Below, piece after piece: positions 7,394-15,270 of a stretch of 32,792 nucleotides of DNA. Below the pieces are notes generated by a model. It had not been told where the DNA came from. It ran no database searches and was given only the letters and a program-made list of their open reading frames with translations. The stretch's first letter is position 1. Each line of letters starts with the position of its first letter. A program made the position numbers and the translations under genes. Origin of the DNA: a bacterium (GTDB lineage Bacteria; JACRDZ01; JAQUKH01); assembly GCA_040754625.1 (NCBI GenBank), contig JBFMCF010000107.1, positions 1 through 32,792 of the forward strand. The letters run 5' to 3'.

Positions 7394-8833
7394 ATGTTGA
7401 ATACTTTTAAAATAGAAACAATACCGGATAGTAAAAATATATTATTACGGGCAACCTTTTTTTCACTTATTCTGGCACTAATAATAGGTTTTGTTATTGG
7501 AATATTGTCTCCTTTGTATGCAATAGGTTTTATAGTTTTCCTGTTTTTCATCATTTTAACTATTTCGAATATCCGGCATGGAATACTTTTTTGGCTGTCA
7601 ACCGGAGGGCTATTTGCTGTTCCGCTTTACACAATCAGAAATACAAGTATATATCCAAGTATGCTTATGTTATCCGTGGTTTTTATTTTCTGGATTTTTA
7701 TAGCATTAGAAACTAAAAAATTTTTAATTACTCAGACAAAATTATTCTGGCCCCTGATTTTGCTTGTTATTATAACTATTCTTTCCAGTTTCAAAGGCGT
7801 TATTCTCTATGACCCTGAAGTCAGGGGAGAACACCGTTTTGCTTTAGTTCAGATTTTCGCGTCTTTTTTAATAATTTTTTCTGTGTTTACTGCTTTTTTA
7901 ATACCAAGATTTTTTCAGACAACTAAAGAAATCCGGCAGATATATTCTGCTTTGATATATTTAGGTATAGGGATATTTATTTTTGAACTTTCAGGATTAG
8001 GCAGGTTTGGGTTCTCGCCAATCTGGGCGCCTTTAATGCAAGCGAATGCGGTTTCACTATCTTATACCAGTTTGTTATTTATGCCTGAATTATCACTTTG
8101 GAGAAAGATTCTATTTTCTCTTTTGATTATTTTTTCCCTCCAATATATTCTGGCGCAGTTTTTTTCTGGAGGGGAGCAATGGATTACAGGATGGGTTGTT
8201 TTTGTTATACCTTTGATTTTTATAACTTTTTGCAGGTCAAAAAAATGGGGTATTTTTCTTGTAATTTTGTTTTCCGTTTTGATATTCACCATGGCCGGTT
8301 CGCAGGTAAAAAATATGTTTGACATGGCGGAGAAAGAAAGAGATTATGACCGTTTAATAATGTGGATGTTTGCTTTTAAAATATGGATTAAAAATCCATT
8401 TTTTGGTGTTGGCCCTGGTAATTATATGGATTATATTTTAACCTATGCACATAAAGAGTTTGCCTATACATCTGCCCACAACCAGTATTTTCAGATACTT
8501 ACTGAACTGGGAGGCATTGCGTTTGTTTGTTTTTCCGGATTAATAATAAAAATTTCCTTTCTGGCAAAGTATCTTTTCAATAAAATAACAGATAATTTTT
8601 TGAAAGTATTTATAATTGCTATCATAGGAAGTATATATGGGCAGTTATGTGCCAGCTTTATGGGAGATTATATACTGCCTGCTTATCATAATGGCGGCTC
8701 CAGGAATATCTCAACAACAATTTATTTTTGGGTTTTAGTAGGGACTTTAATAGCTATAGAACAAATTGTTAAGGATGTTGAAGGCTCCACGGGAAGAACG
8801 TCCCTCGAATTTAAAACACGGGAATTTTTATAA
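7394..8833 (+). CDS. Wzy/WaaL-type membrane protein (O-antigen polymerase or ligase)
   Basis: 479 residues with about eleven or twelve hydrophobic segments spread along the chain. Near the C-terminal third it carries 'NPFFGVGPGNY' and then 'SAHNQYFQILTELGG', the His-Asn pattern of the Wzy_C/O-antigen ligase superfamily, on a large periplasmic loop. Members either polymerise lipid-linked repeat units or ligate finished polymer to an acceptor, and sequence alone does not separate the two. With a chain-length protein next door polymerase is plausible; with the Wzm/Wzt exporter further on, ligase is equally plausible. The final twenty residues are hydrophilic and without obvious motif. No good Shine-Dalgarno is seen before ATG 7394. 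Confidence 0.85.
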   Translation: MLNTFKIETIPDSKNILLRATFFSLILALIIGFVIGILSPLYAIGFIVFLFFIILTISNIRHGILFWLSTGGLFAVPLYTIRNTSIYPSMLMLSVVFIFWIFIALETKKFLITQTKLFWPLILLVIITILSSFKGVILYDPEVRGEHRFALVQIFASFLIIFSVFTAFLIPRFFQTTKEIRQIYSALIYLGIGIFIFELSGLGRFGFSPIWAPLMQANAVSLSYTSLLFMPELSLWRKILFSLLIIFSLQYILAQFFSGGEQWITGWVVFVIPLIFITFCRSKKWGIFLVILFSVLIFTMAGSQVKNMFDMAEKERDYDRLIMWMFAFKIWIKNPFFGVGPGNYMDYILTYAHKEFAYTSAHNQYFQILTELGGIAFVCFSGLIIKISFLAKYLFNKITDNFLKVFIIAIIGSIYGQLCASFMGDYILPAYHNGGSRNISTTIYFWVLVGTLIAIEQIVKDVEGSTGRTSLEFKTREFL

Positions 8834-8843
8834 AAGGAACATC

Positions 8844-9761
8844 ATGGATTTATCAATTGTAATTGTCAGTTTTAATACGCGGGATATATTGAGAAATTGT
8901 CTTAAGTCGATATATGAAAAAACTAAAGGAATAGAATTTGAAGTTGTTGTTTCTGATAATAATTCGACAGATGGCAGTTTGAACATGATTGAAGAAGAGT
9001 TCCCCGAGGTGATTTTAATAAAAAATAACACAAATATTGGATTTTCCTCAGCTAATAATCTTGGGTTTTATATTGCCAGGGGAAGATTTGTTCTGGCCTT
9101 AAATCCTGATACGGTTATTCTTAATAGCGCTTTAACAACTATGGTCCAATTTATGAATAACCGCCCTGAAGCAGGAGTAAGCGGGTGTAAATTGTTAAAC
9201 GAGGACGGAACACTTCAGCCTTCATGGGGAAATTTTCCGAATATTTTATCTGAGATTTTCTATAGCACTTTTTTAAACAGAATTTTTACTCATAGTAAAA
9301 GGATAGACAGGGGTGATTTTTATGAAGTAGACTGGGTTATGGGAGCATTTATTATGGTTAGAAAAGAGGTTATAGAGAAAACTGGTGTTTTTGACGAGGA
9401 TTATAACCCGGTATATTCCGAAGAAGTAGACTGGTGTTATAGAATAAAAAAATCGGGCTGGAAGATATATTATTACCCGGGAGCAGAAGTAATACATCTT
9501 GCAGGGCAATCGACTAAAAAAAGACCCCTCTGGGCTATGTTGTTGTTGCACCGTAATAAATATCTTTTTTTTAAAAAAAATTACAGCAGGATATATGCTG
9601 ATGCCTATAGAATAATAAGAATAGGTATTTATGCCATTCTTATAATATTTATTTTTATTATGGGGCTTTTCAGCAGGAGTGAAAGAGATTTATTGCAGCA
9701 GAAATGGAAACTGCTTGTTTTATTTTTGCATCCGGATTTGAAAATACCCACAAATTGTTAA
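8844..9761 (+). CDS. GT2 glycosyltransferase, rhamnosyltransferase-like
   Basis: 305 residues. ATG 8844 is chosen because AAGGA (8834-8838) sits five bases upstream and MDLSIVIVSFNTRD is the usual GT2 opening; an upstream in-frame ATG at 8766 would overlap the membrane-protein gene. GT-A landmarks are present in order: SFN and DNNSTDGS nucleotide-binding segments, ALNPDT (metal-site region), a GAFIMVRKE acceptor loop, GVFDEDY, and SEEVDWCYR followed by a His-containing IHLAGQS. This is the WbbL-like pattern. A C-terminal hydrophobic helix (about 261-277) probably docks it to the membrane. It likely adds one sugar to the lipid-linked repeat unit; donor unknown. Paralogues in the window are at 25302 and 28547. 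Confidence 0.9.
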   Translation: MDLSIVIVSFNTRDILRNCLKSIYEKTKGIEFEVVVSDNNSTDGSLNMIEEEFPEVILIKNNTNIGFSSANNLGFYIARGRFVLALNPDTVILNSALTTMVQFMNNRPEAGVSGCKLLNEDGTLQPSWGNFPNILSEIFYSTFLNRIFTHSKRIDRGDFYEVDWVMGAFIMVRKEVIEKTGVFDEDYNPVYSEEVDWCYRIKKSGWKIYYYPGAEVIHLAGQSTKKRPLWAMLLLHRNKYLFFKKNYSRIYADAYRIIRIGIYAILIIFIFIMGLFSRSERDLLQQKWKLLVLFLHPDLKIPTNC

Positions 9762-9763
9762 AA

Positions 9764-9779
9764 AAGGAAATTTTATATT
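9764..9779 (+). promoter_or_regulatory. Ribosome-binding site and ATT start codon of the next glycosyltransferase
   Basis: AAGGA (9764-9768) is followed after eight bases by ATT (9777-9779), which opens IKILFLTQLFPYPLDHGGK, the family's normal N-terminus. No ATG, GTG or TTG lies in frame between the previous stop (9759-9761) and 9852. An AUU start is therefore the best reading, unless the T at 9779 is a sequence error for G. Confidence 0.65.
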
Positions 9780-11060
9780 AAAATATTATTTTTAACACAA
9801 CTTTTCCCTTATCCGCTGGACCATGGAGGGAAAATTAAATCTTATTATTTTTTGGAAGCCTTAAGTGAACAATATGAGATTGTTTTTATTTCTTTTATCC
9901 GTTCGGAAAAGGAAAAAGAATATGTAAAACACATTAAGCCTTTTTGTAAAAGGATTGAGGTTTGTAACATTGAGCGTTCAGTGAGGAAGAATATTATTGA
10001 TGCCTTTAAGAGTATCTTTTTAGGAAAGTCTTTTATTGTTTTACGTGATTTTGTTACAGAAATGCAGGGTTTAATCGATAAAGTTATAAAAGAAGAGAAT
10101 CCTGATTTTATACATATTGATCACTTGCAGATGGCTCAATATATCAAAGGAGACAAAAAGGGAATAAAAATTTTAGATGAACATAATGTTGAATATCAGA
10201 TATTGAAAAGAATCTTTGAGATTGAAAAGAATTATTTTAAAAAAATATTTACATATTATGAATTCAATAAATTAAAAAAAGTTGAAAAAGAGGCATGCCT
10301 GGAATCGGATTTAGTAATAACCGTGTCTGATTTGGATAAAAGAACTTTGGCTGATATGACTTGTAATAATGTCAGGTTTAAAACAATTCCTATTGGTGTT
10401 GATACGGAATATTTTTTTTATCAGCCTATCAGGAATAAACAAGAAAATGCAATTGTTTTTATTGGCACCCTTTACTGGCCGCCTAATATAGATGCTGTAA
10501 TGTGGTTTTATAAAGAGGTGTGGGGAAAATTAAAAAATAATAATGATATTAGAAATTTAAATTGGAAAATAATTGGATTGAAACCTGTTGATGAAATTTT
10601 ACAATTAGCTGAAATTGATAAAAATATAGATGTCCATGGCAGTGTTGCCGATGTCAGGCCATTTATGCGGGAAGGAAGTGTTTTTATTGTCCCCCTTTTT
10701 TCCGGGAGCGGCATGAGAGTTAAAATCCTAAATGCTATGGCCTGCGGGATCCCGGTTATTTCAACCAGTATTGGTGCGGAAGGGATAGAAGGACTGAAAC
10801 CAGTTAACTTTAATTTTTGTAAGGAACAAACTAATTACAATTTACGATTCACGATTCACGATTCAAACATCTGGATTGCTGATAAACCGGAAGAATTTAT
10901 TGATGCGATTATGACATTATTTATTAATAATGAATTGAGAAGCCAATTATCACAAAGTGGGCGAAAATTAATGGAAGAAAAATATAGCTGGAAAACCCAG
11001 GGGGAGAAATTGTTAGCCGTATATGAAGAGGCAAAGAGCCTTAGAAGAGTTATAACTTGA
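9777..11060 (+). CDS. GT4 glycosyltransferase starting at AUU, with a repeat-derived insertion
   Basis: 427 residues if started at ATT 9777. A start at TTG 9852 would remove 25 residues containing the first strand and glycine-rich loop that every GT-B enzyme needs. The paralogue at 29428 begins MNILFICSWFPYPPDNGS and aligns without gaps to (M)KILFLTQLFPYPLDHGGK here. The C-terminal half has the GT4 donor-site pattern: 'VFIGTLYWPPNIDA', 'FSGSGMRVKILNAMACGIPVIST', 'GAEGIEG'. Both resemble the sugar-transferase group linked to PEP-CTERM/EpsH systems. Residues 344-363 are an insertion containing three ACGATTC repeats, exactly where the 29428 paralogue also has an insertion. The gene is in the same frame as the GT2 gene upstream, separated by one TAA and 15 bases. 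Confidence 0.85.
   Translation: MKILFLTQLFPYPLDHGGKIKSYYFLEALSEQYEIVFISFIRSEKEKEYVKHIKPFCKRIEVCNIERSVRKNIIDAFKSIFLGKSFIVLRDFVTEMQGLIDKVIKEENPDFIHIDHLQMAQYIKGDKKGIKILDEHNVEYQILKRIFEIEKNYFKKIFTYYEFNKLKKVEKEACLESDLVITVSDLDKRTLADMTCNNVRFKTIPIGVDTEYFFYQPIRNKQENAIVFIGTLYWPPNIDAVMWFYKEVWGKLKNNNDIRNLNWKIIGLKPVDEILQLAEIDKNIDVHGSVADVRPFMREGSVFIVPLFSGSGMRVKILNAMACGIPVISTSIGAEGIEGLKPVNFNFCKEQTNYNLRFTIHDSNIWIADKPEEFIDAIMTLFINNELRSQLSQSGRKLMEEKYSWKTQGEKLLAVYEEAKSLRRVIT
10844..10864 (+). repeat. Heptanucleotide tandem repeat ACGATTC x3
   Basis: Three perfect copies of ACGATTC (10844-10850, 10851-10857, 10858-10864), with a degenerate fourth copy, ACAATTT, just upstream (10837-10843). They lie inside the GT4 coding region; three units make 21 bases, so the reading frame is kept. 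The surrounding 60 bases (10806-10865) form an insertion relative to the family. Confidence 0.9.
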
Positions 11061-11091
11061 TAAAATAATGTCAGAATTTAAAAGGAAAAAT

Positions 11092-12084
11092 ATGAGAAAA
11101 ACCACATTTTTTGTATTTAAAAGGCATGCGGTTTCAATATTAAAAAGATTAAATTTTACAAGGATTTTAAATATTTTTGTATTAATTATTGAAACAAAAT
11201 TAAGAAAAGTAAAAGTAAAGCATTATCCTATTGTCGCAAGGATAAACACAATTCCCTATTGTAATCTTTTATGCCCTGGCTGTAAGGGGGAAAAGTATAA
11301 AGATGTAAAAGAGTCCACGCATATAATAAAGTTTGAGGAATACAAAAAGATAATCGACAAGATTTCAAAACATTTAATGCTTGCGATTTTATACGATGAA
11401 GGTGAGCCATTATTAAATAATGATATTTACAAGATAATAAGCTATACAAACAGCTTGAATATTTCCACAACAATAAGCACCAACCTGTCTTTTAAAATGA
11501 CAGAGAAGAATATTGATAACCTGATATTGTCGGGATTGGACCGTTTAATTGTTTCGCTTGACGGAATGACTCAGGAGATATATGCGCGTTACAGGGTTAA
11601 TGGAGATGTTGAGTTGGTAAAAGACAACTTGAAGAAAATAATAGAGGCTAAAAAGAAGCATAATAAAAAATACCCGGTTATTGATGTCCAATTTTTGAAT
11701 TTTGGTTACAATGAACATGAGATGCACGATGCGGAGAAATTTTCCTATTCTGTTGGTGCGGACACATTTAGTTCTTATGACGCGAATTTTCACGGATGTT
11801 ATCCATTTGATGGTTCTGAATCTGAACGTGTCAAATTAGGATGTTCATGTATATGGACCGCATTACATATAAATAACGATTGTATGGTCTATCCCTGTAA
11901 TTATGGAGAAGATAACGGGTTTGAACCTATTGCGTCAATATATGAAAATGATTTTAATGCATTTTGGAATGGAGAATTTATCCAAAAACTAAGAAAAGGC
12001 TTTAATAAAAAGAATAAAAAATTAGAATATTGGCAGTGTAAACAATGTCCTAATTCAGAGGCATTGCCGCGTATTTTGCAATAA
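11092..12084 (+). CDS. Radical SAM protein with a SPASM-type C-terminus
   Basis: 330 residues from ATG 11092, preferred over in-frame ATG 11068 because AAGGA (11082-11086) is five bases upstream of it. The radical SAM signature C-N-L-L-C-P-G-C (CxxxCxxC, binding the 4Fe-4S cluster that cleaves S-adenosylmethionine) is near residue 60, followed by 'LYDEGEPLLN' (the GGEP-like motif) and 'LIVSLDG'. The C-terminal part has further cysteines: LGCSC-IW, DCMVYPC and YWQCKQC, as expected of SPASM extra cluster ligands. Substrate is unknown. Relatives act in peptide or cofactor maturation, but similar genes also appear inside polysaccharide clusters, where a role in sugar or lipid-carrier modification is possible. 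It sits between a GT4 gene and the exporter. Confidence 0.85.
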   Translation: MRKTTFFVFKRHAVSILKRLNFTRILNIFVLIIETKLRKVKVKHYPIVARINTIPYCNLLCPGCKGEKYKDVKESTHIIKFEEYKKIIDKISKHLMLAILYDEGEPLLNNDIYKIISYTNSLNISTTISTNLSFKMTEKNIDNLILSGLDRLIVSLDGMTQEIYARYRVNGDVELVKDNLKKIIEAKKKHNKKYPVIDVQFLNFGYNEHEMHDAEKFSYSVGADTFSSYDANFHGCYPFDGSESERVKLGCSCIWTALHINNDCMVYPCNYGEDNGFEPIASIYENDFNAFWNGEFIQKLRKGFNKKNKKLEYWQCKQCPNSEALPRILQ

Positions 12085-12113
12085 AAAATAAATAATTCCA
12101 GAAGGGACATCAA

Positions 12114-12896
12114 ATGTTTTTTTATTTTAAAGAACTTTTCCACTACAGAGAACTGCTTTTTACTTTTGCAGCAAGAGATATAAAAGTTCGCTATAAACAG
12201 ACTATCATGGGGGTTGGCTGGGCACTTTTACAGCCGCTTTCTTTAATGATTATTTTTACAATTGTATTTTCAAAACTTGTGAGAATACAATCCGAAGGTA
12301 TTCCGTATCCTGTTTTTTCATATTGTGCTCTTTTGCCATGGAGCTTTTTTTCAAATTCTGTTAATTTTGGAGTTGCAAGCATTACTAATAATATGAACCT
12401 GGTAACAAAAATCTATTTTCCGCGAGAAGTATTTCCTTTTTCAGCCGTGATAGCAAGTTTTATTGATTTTCTTATTGCTTCAATTATTTTTATCGGGATG
12501 ATTGTTTTCTATAAAATAAATTTAAATTTTTATATGATATGGATTCCAGTAATTATTTTGATCCAAATAGTTTTCACACTCAGTATCGTCTTGTTTTTTT
12601 CCGCGTTAAATGTTTATTATAGAGATATAAAATATATTATGCCAATAACAATCCAGATATGGATGTATTTAACACCAATCATTTATCCTATTAATTTAGT
12701 CCCTGAAAAATATAGGACAATATATATGTTAAACCCAATGGCGGGAATCATTGATGGATATAGAAACGTTATTCTTAAGAGTTTACAACCGGATTTCAAA
12801 CACCTTATTCTTGCTGCATGTGGCTCATCAATTCTTTTTATTTTAGGTTATTTATATTTTAAAAAAGCTGAAAGGGTTTTTGCTGATATTATATAG
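12114..12896 (+). CDS. wzm: ABC-2 polysaccharide exporter, membrane subunit
   Basis: 260 residues with AAGGGA before the ATG. Features of the ABC-2/Wzm/TagG family: the N-terminal 'FHYRELLFTFAARDIKVRYKQT' amphipathic region (family pattern 'L...RDikvRYkqs.LG'), 'GVGWALLQPL', and about six hydrophobic segments, ending in 'MYLTPIIYP' and 'NPMAGIIDGYR'. It forms the pore that moves lipid-linked polysaccharide across the inner membrane, with the Wzt subunit encoded 9 bases downstream. The pair points to ABC-dependent export of at least one polymer made by this locus. Confidence 0.93.
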   Translation: MFFYFKELFHYRELLFTFAARDIKVRYKQTIMGVGWALLQPLSLMIIFTIVFSKLVRIQSEGIPYPVFSYCALLPWSFFSNSVNFGVASITNNMNLVTKIYFPREVFPFSAVIASFIDFLIASIIFIGMIVFYKINLNFYMIWIPVIILIQIVFTLSIVLFFSALNVYYRDIKYIMPITIQIWMYLTPIIYPINLVPEKYRTIYMLNPMAGIIDGYRNVILKSLQPDFKHLILAACGSSILFILGYLYFKKAERVFADII

Positions 12897-12905
12897 GGAG
12901 AATAA

Positions 12906-14102
12906 ATGTACGCAATTGAAGTAAACAATGTTTCTAAAAAATACAAAATCGGGCAAAAAAAAGATAGTCTGAAAGACACTATTCCAAATACTTTAAAAAG
13001 GTTATTTCATCCTGAGGAACCAAAAAATGAATTTTTAGCCCTTGATTCTATTGATTTTAAAATAAAAGATGGTGAATCAGTAGGAATTATTGGACCGAAT
13101 GGTGCGGGGAAAAGCACTATTTTAAAATTACTTTCAAAAATTACAAATCCTACTTCAGGTGATATAAAAATATATGGAAAACTTGCCGCATTAATTGAGG
13201 TTGGTGCCGGATTTCATCCCGACCTGACAGGAAGGGAAAATATTTTTCTTAATGGGTCAATTTTAGGATTAAAACGAGAAGATCTGGATAAAAAATTTGA
13301 CGAAATTGTCCAATTTTCCGGGCTTGAAAAATTTATCGACACTCCAATAAAGCGGTATTCATCAGGTATGTCTGTGAGGCTTGGTTTTTCTGTAGCGATA
13401 CATTTAGACCCGGATATTCTTTTAATTGATGAGGTGTTAGCAGTTGGAGACATGAGTTTTCAGTCCAAATGTTTCGAAAAAATGAATGAGTTAAGAAAAA
13501 AATTAAAAGCTATAATATTTATTTCCCACAATATGGATATGGTTAAACGGATTTGTCAAAGAAGTATTTTTCTTTTAAATGGGAAAATTATGTTTGATGG
13601 TAATAGTAGTGAAGCTGTCGAGAAATATAGAAGTTATGTGTTTATGAACAATGGAGATAAATATGGTGGTTTAAGAGAAGGTACGGGTGAAATACTAATA
13701 AGTAATGTACAGGTTCTAAGCGAAAGTAATGAGGAAAAAAATGTATTTAATCAAAATGAGAAGATAAAGATAAAAATATGCTATACGGCAAAAAAACAAA
13801 TAAAAAAACCATATTTTAGCGTATCGTTCAGAACGGAGGATGATTATCGGGTATTTGGATGTCATTCAGACATGGATGATTATTTTTTAGACGAGGTCAA
13901 AGGGGAAGGAGTTATTGAGATAGTATTTAAAGAGATAAATCTTTTGCCAAATATATTTTTTATTAATGTAGGTGTTTGGAATAAAAATACCGGAATTCCT
14001 TATGATTACCTGAAGCAAATAAAAACTATTAAAATATCGGGTTCTTCAAAAGCCATAGGTTTTGTTGATATAAAACGGGAATGGAAAAAAGAAAATATTT
14101 AA
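12906..14102 (+). CDS. wzt: ABC polysaccharide exporter, ATPase with C-terminal carbohydrate-binding domain
   Basis: 398 residues; GGGAG precedes the ATG. The ATPase part (1 to about 240) holds Walker A GPNGAGKST (63-71), signature SSGMS (152-156), Walker B ILLIDE with D175 and E176, and the switch His208 in ISHNM. 'ALIEVGAGFHPDLTGREN' is the segment typical of the Wzt/TagH branch. Residues about 250-390 form a beta-rich domain like Wzt_C, which in known O-antigen exporters recognises the finished non-reducing end of the chain. Its presence suggests that chain termination is checked before export. The gene ends eleven bases before the next start. Confidence 0.95.
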   Translation: MYAIEVNNVSKKYKIGQKKDSLKDTIPNTLKRLFHPEEPKNEFLALDSIDFKIKDGESVGIIGPNGAGKSTILKLLSKITNPTSGDIKIYGKLAALIEVGAGFHPDLTGRENIFLNGSILGLKREDLDKKFDEIVQFSGLEKFIDTPIKRYSSGMSVRLGFSVAIHLDPDILLIDEVLAVGDMSFQSKCFEKMNELRKKLKAIIFISHNMDMVKRICQRSIFLLNGKIMFDGNSSEAVEKYRSYVFMNNGDKYGGLREGTGEILISNVQVLSESNEEKNVFNQNEKIKIKICYTAKKQIKKPYFSVSFRTEDDYRVFGCHSDMDDYFLDEVKGEGVIEIVFKEINLLPNIFFINVGVWNKNTGIPYDYLKQIKTIKISGSSKAIGFVDIKREWKKENI

Positions 14103-14113
14103 AAGGTGGTATT

Positions 14114-15250
14114 ATGAAGTTAATATATGTGTCTTTTGGTAACATCCCATCAAAATGGGCTCATACAATTCAAATGATGAAAATGTCAGAAGCATTAGCT
14201 CAGGAAGTTGATAAATTTGAACTGGTTACAATGACAGATTTAAAATCATTTTTTAGAAAAGATTTTGATTTTTATTCATGGTATGGAATTAAGAAAAAAT
14301 TCAAAATAACAAGACTCCCTTTAGAATGGAAGAAAACCTCAACAATTTATGAGGGCTGGGAATACCCGAAATTTAATAAAATTGCGCCACTATATTGTAA
14401 GTTAGTTTCACCCGATATTGTTTATACGAGAAAACCTTTTATTGTTAATAAATGCATTAGATTGGGTGTGAATGTGATCTTTGAATCCCATGATCCATTA
14501 ATTGGAGATGATATAGCACATATAGATTCTGTAAAGAACAAAAAAGAATTACTATGTGTGGTTGCTCTTAGAGATTTTGTTAAAAATTGGTATATTGATA
14601 TATTAGGGTTGAACAAATCGAAAATAATTGTTGCACCTAATGCTGTTTCACTTGAAAATTATAATATAAATGTTTCCAAAAATCACATTTTTGAAAAATA
14701 TAGAATCCCTGTATTCCAAAAAGTGGTTATTCACTGCGGGCATCTTTATGAAAACAGAGGAATTGATTATGTAATAGAATGTGCCAAAAATTTAAAAGAT
14801 GTATTATTTCTTTTTATTGGTGGCTGGAGTGAAGATGTTGATAAATATCGTAATAAAACTAAAGAGTTAGGCAATGTATTATTTACTGGGTTTATTCCAA
14901 ATAGCGAAGTTCCGTCTTTATTAAAAACAGCTGATTGTGTTTTAATGCCTTATTCCAAAAAACTTGGTGTGGCAGAATATGCAACTCCTTTAAAGATGTT
15001 TGATTATATGGCTTCAAAAGTGCCCATTGTTGCATCAAAACTTTATGGGCTTCAAGAATTTTTAAAACATGACTATAGTGCAATATTAGTAGAACCAGAT
15101 GACTGGAGGAGTTTATTAGATGGAGTAAAATTTGTTTTTGATAATAAAATTGCAGCACAAAATCTTGCTGATAATGCATATAAAGAAGTTGAAAAGTATA
15201 CTTATTCGAATCGTGCAAAAAGAATTTTAGAATTCTCTTTAGATAGATAA
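14114..15250 (+). CDS. GT4 glycosyltransferase
   Basis: 378 residues. ATG 14114 is preferred because AAGGTGG lies four bases upstream; an in-frame ATG at 14081 would overlap wzt by 22 bases and add an unlikely charged leader. The opening MKLIYVSFGNIPSKWAHT is a GT-B first strand and loop. The C-terminal half shows 'VVIHCGHLYENRGIDYVI', 'LFTGFIPNSEVPSLLKTAD', and 'ATPLKMFDYMASKVPIVAS', where the usual second Glu of the donor motif is Asp. No membrane segment is evident. It probably acts on the lipid-linked repeat unit at the cytoplasmic face; donor and linkage cannot be told. Confidence 0.86.
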   Translation: MKLIYVSFGNIPSKWAHTIQMMKMSEALAQEVDKFELVTMTDLKSFFRKDFDFYSWYGIKKKFKITRLPLEWKKTSTIYEGWEYPKFNKIAPLYCKLVSPDIVYTRKPFIVNKCIRLGVNVIFESHDPLIGDDIAHIDSVKNKKELLCVVALRDFVKNWYIDILGLNKSKIIVAPNAVSLENYNINVSKNHIFEKYRIPVFQKVVIHCGHLYENRGIDYVIECAKNLKDVLFLFIGGWSEDVDKYRNKTKELGNVLFTGFIPNSEVPSLLKTADCVLMPYSKKLGVAEYATPLKMFDYMASKVPIVASKLYGLQEFLKHDYSAILVEPDDWRSLLDGVKFVFDNKIAAQNLADNAYKEVEKYTYSNRAKRILEFSLDR

Positions 15251-15270
15251 TTAATATATTGAGGTGAAAA

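Noticed and set aside
8062-8325. Overlapping frames on both strands inside the Wzy/WaaL-type gene
   Set aside because: They lie wholly inside a well-supported membrane-protein gene, lack ribosome sites and show no domain pattern; they are by-products of its low-complexity sequence.
8766-8843. Earlier ATG start for the first GT2 gene
   Set aside because: It would overlap the Wzy/WaaL-type gene by 68 bases and add a charged leader; ATG 8844 has a ribosome site and the standard GT2 opening.
8844-11060. GT2-GT4 fusion gene broken by a stop codon at 9759-9761
   Set aside because: Both genes share a frame, but each encodes a complete enzyme, and a ribosome site lies between them; two separate proteins explain the data better.
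14081-14113. Earlier ATG start for the GT4 gene after wzt
   Set aside because: It overlaps wzt and adds a Lys-rich leader; ATG 14114 has AAGGTGG four bases upstream and begins the conserved first strand.
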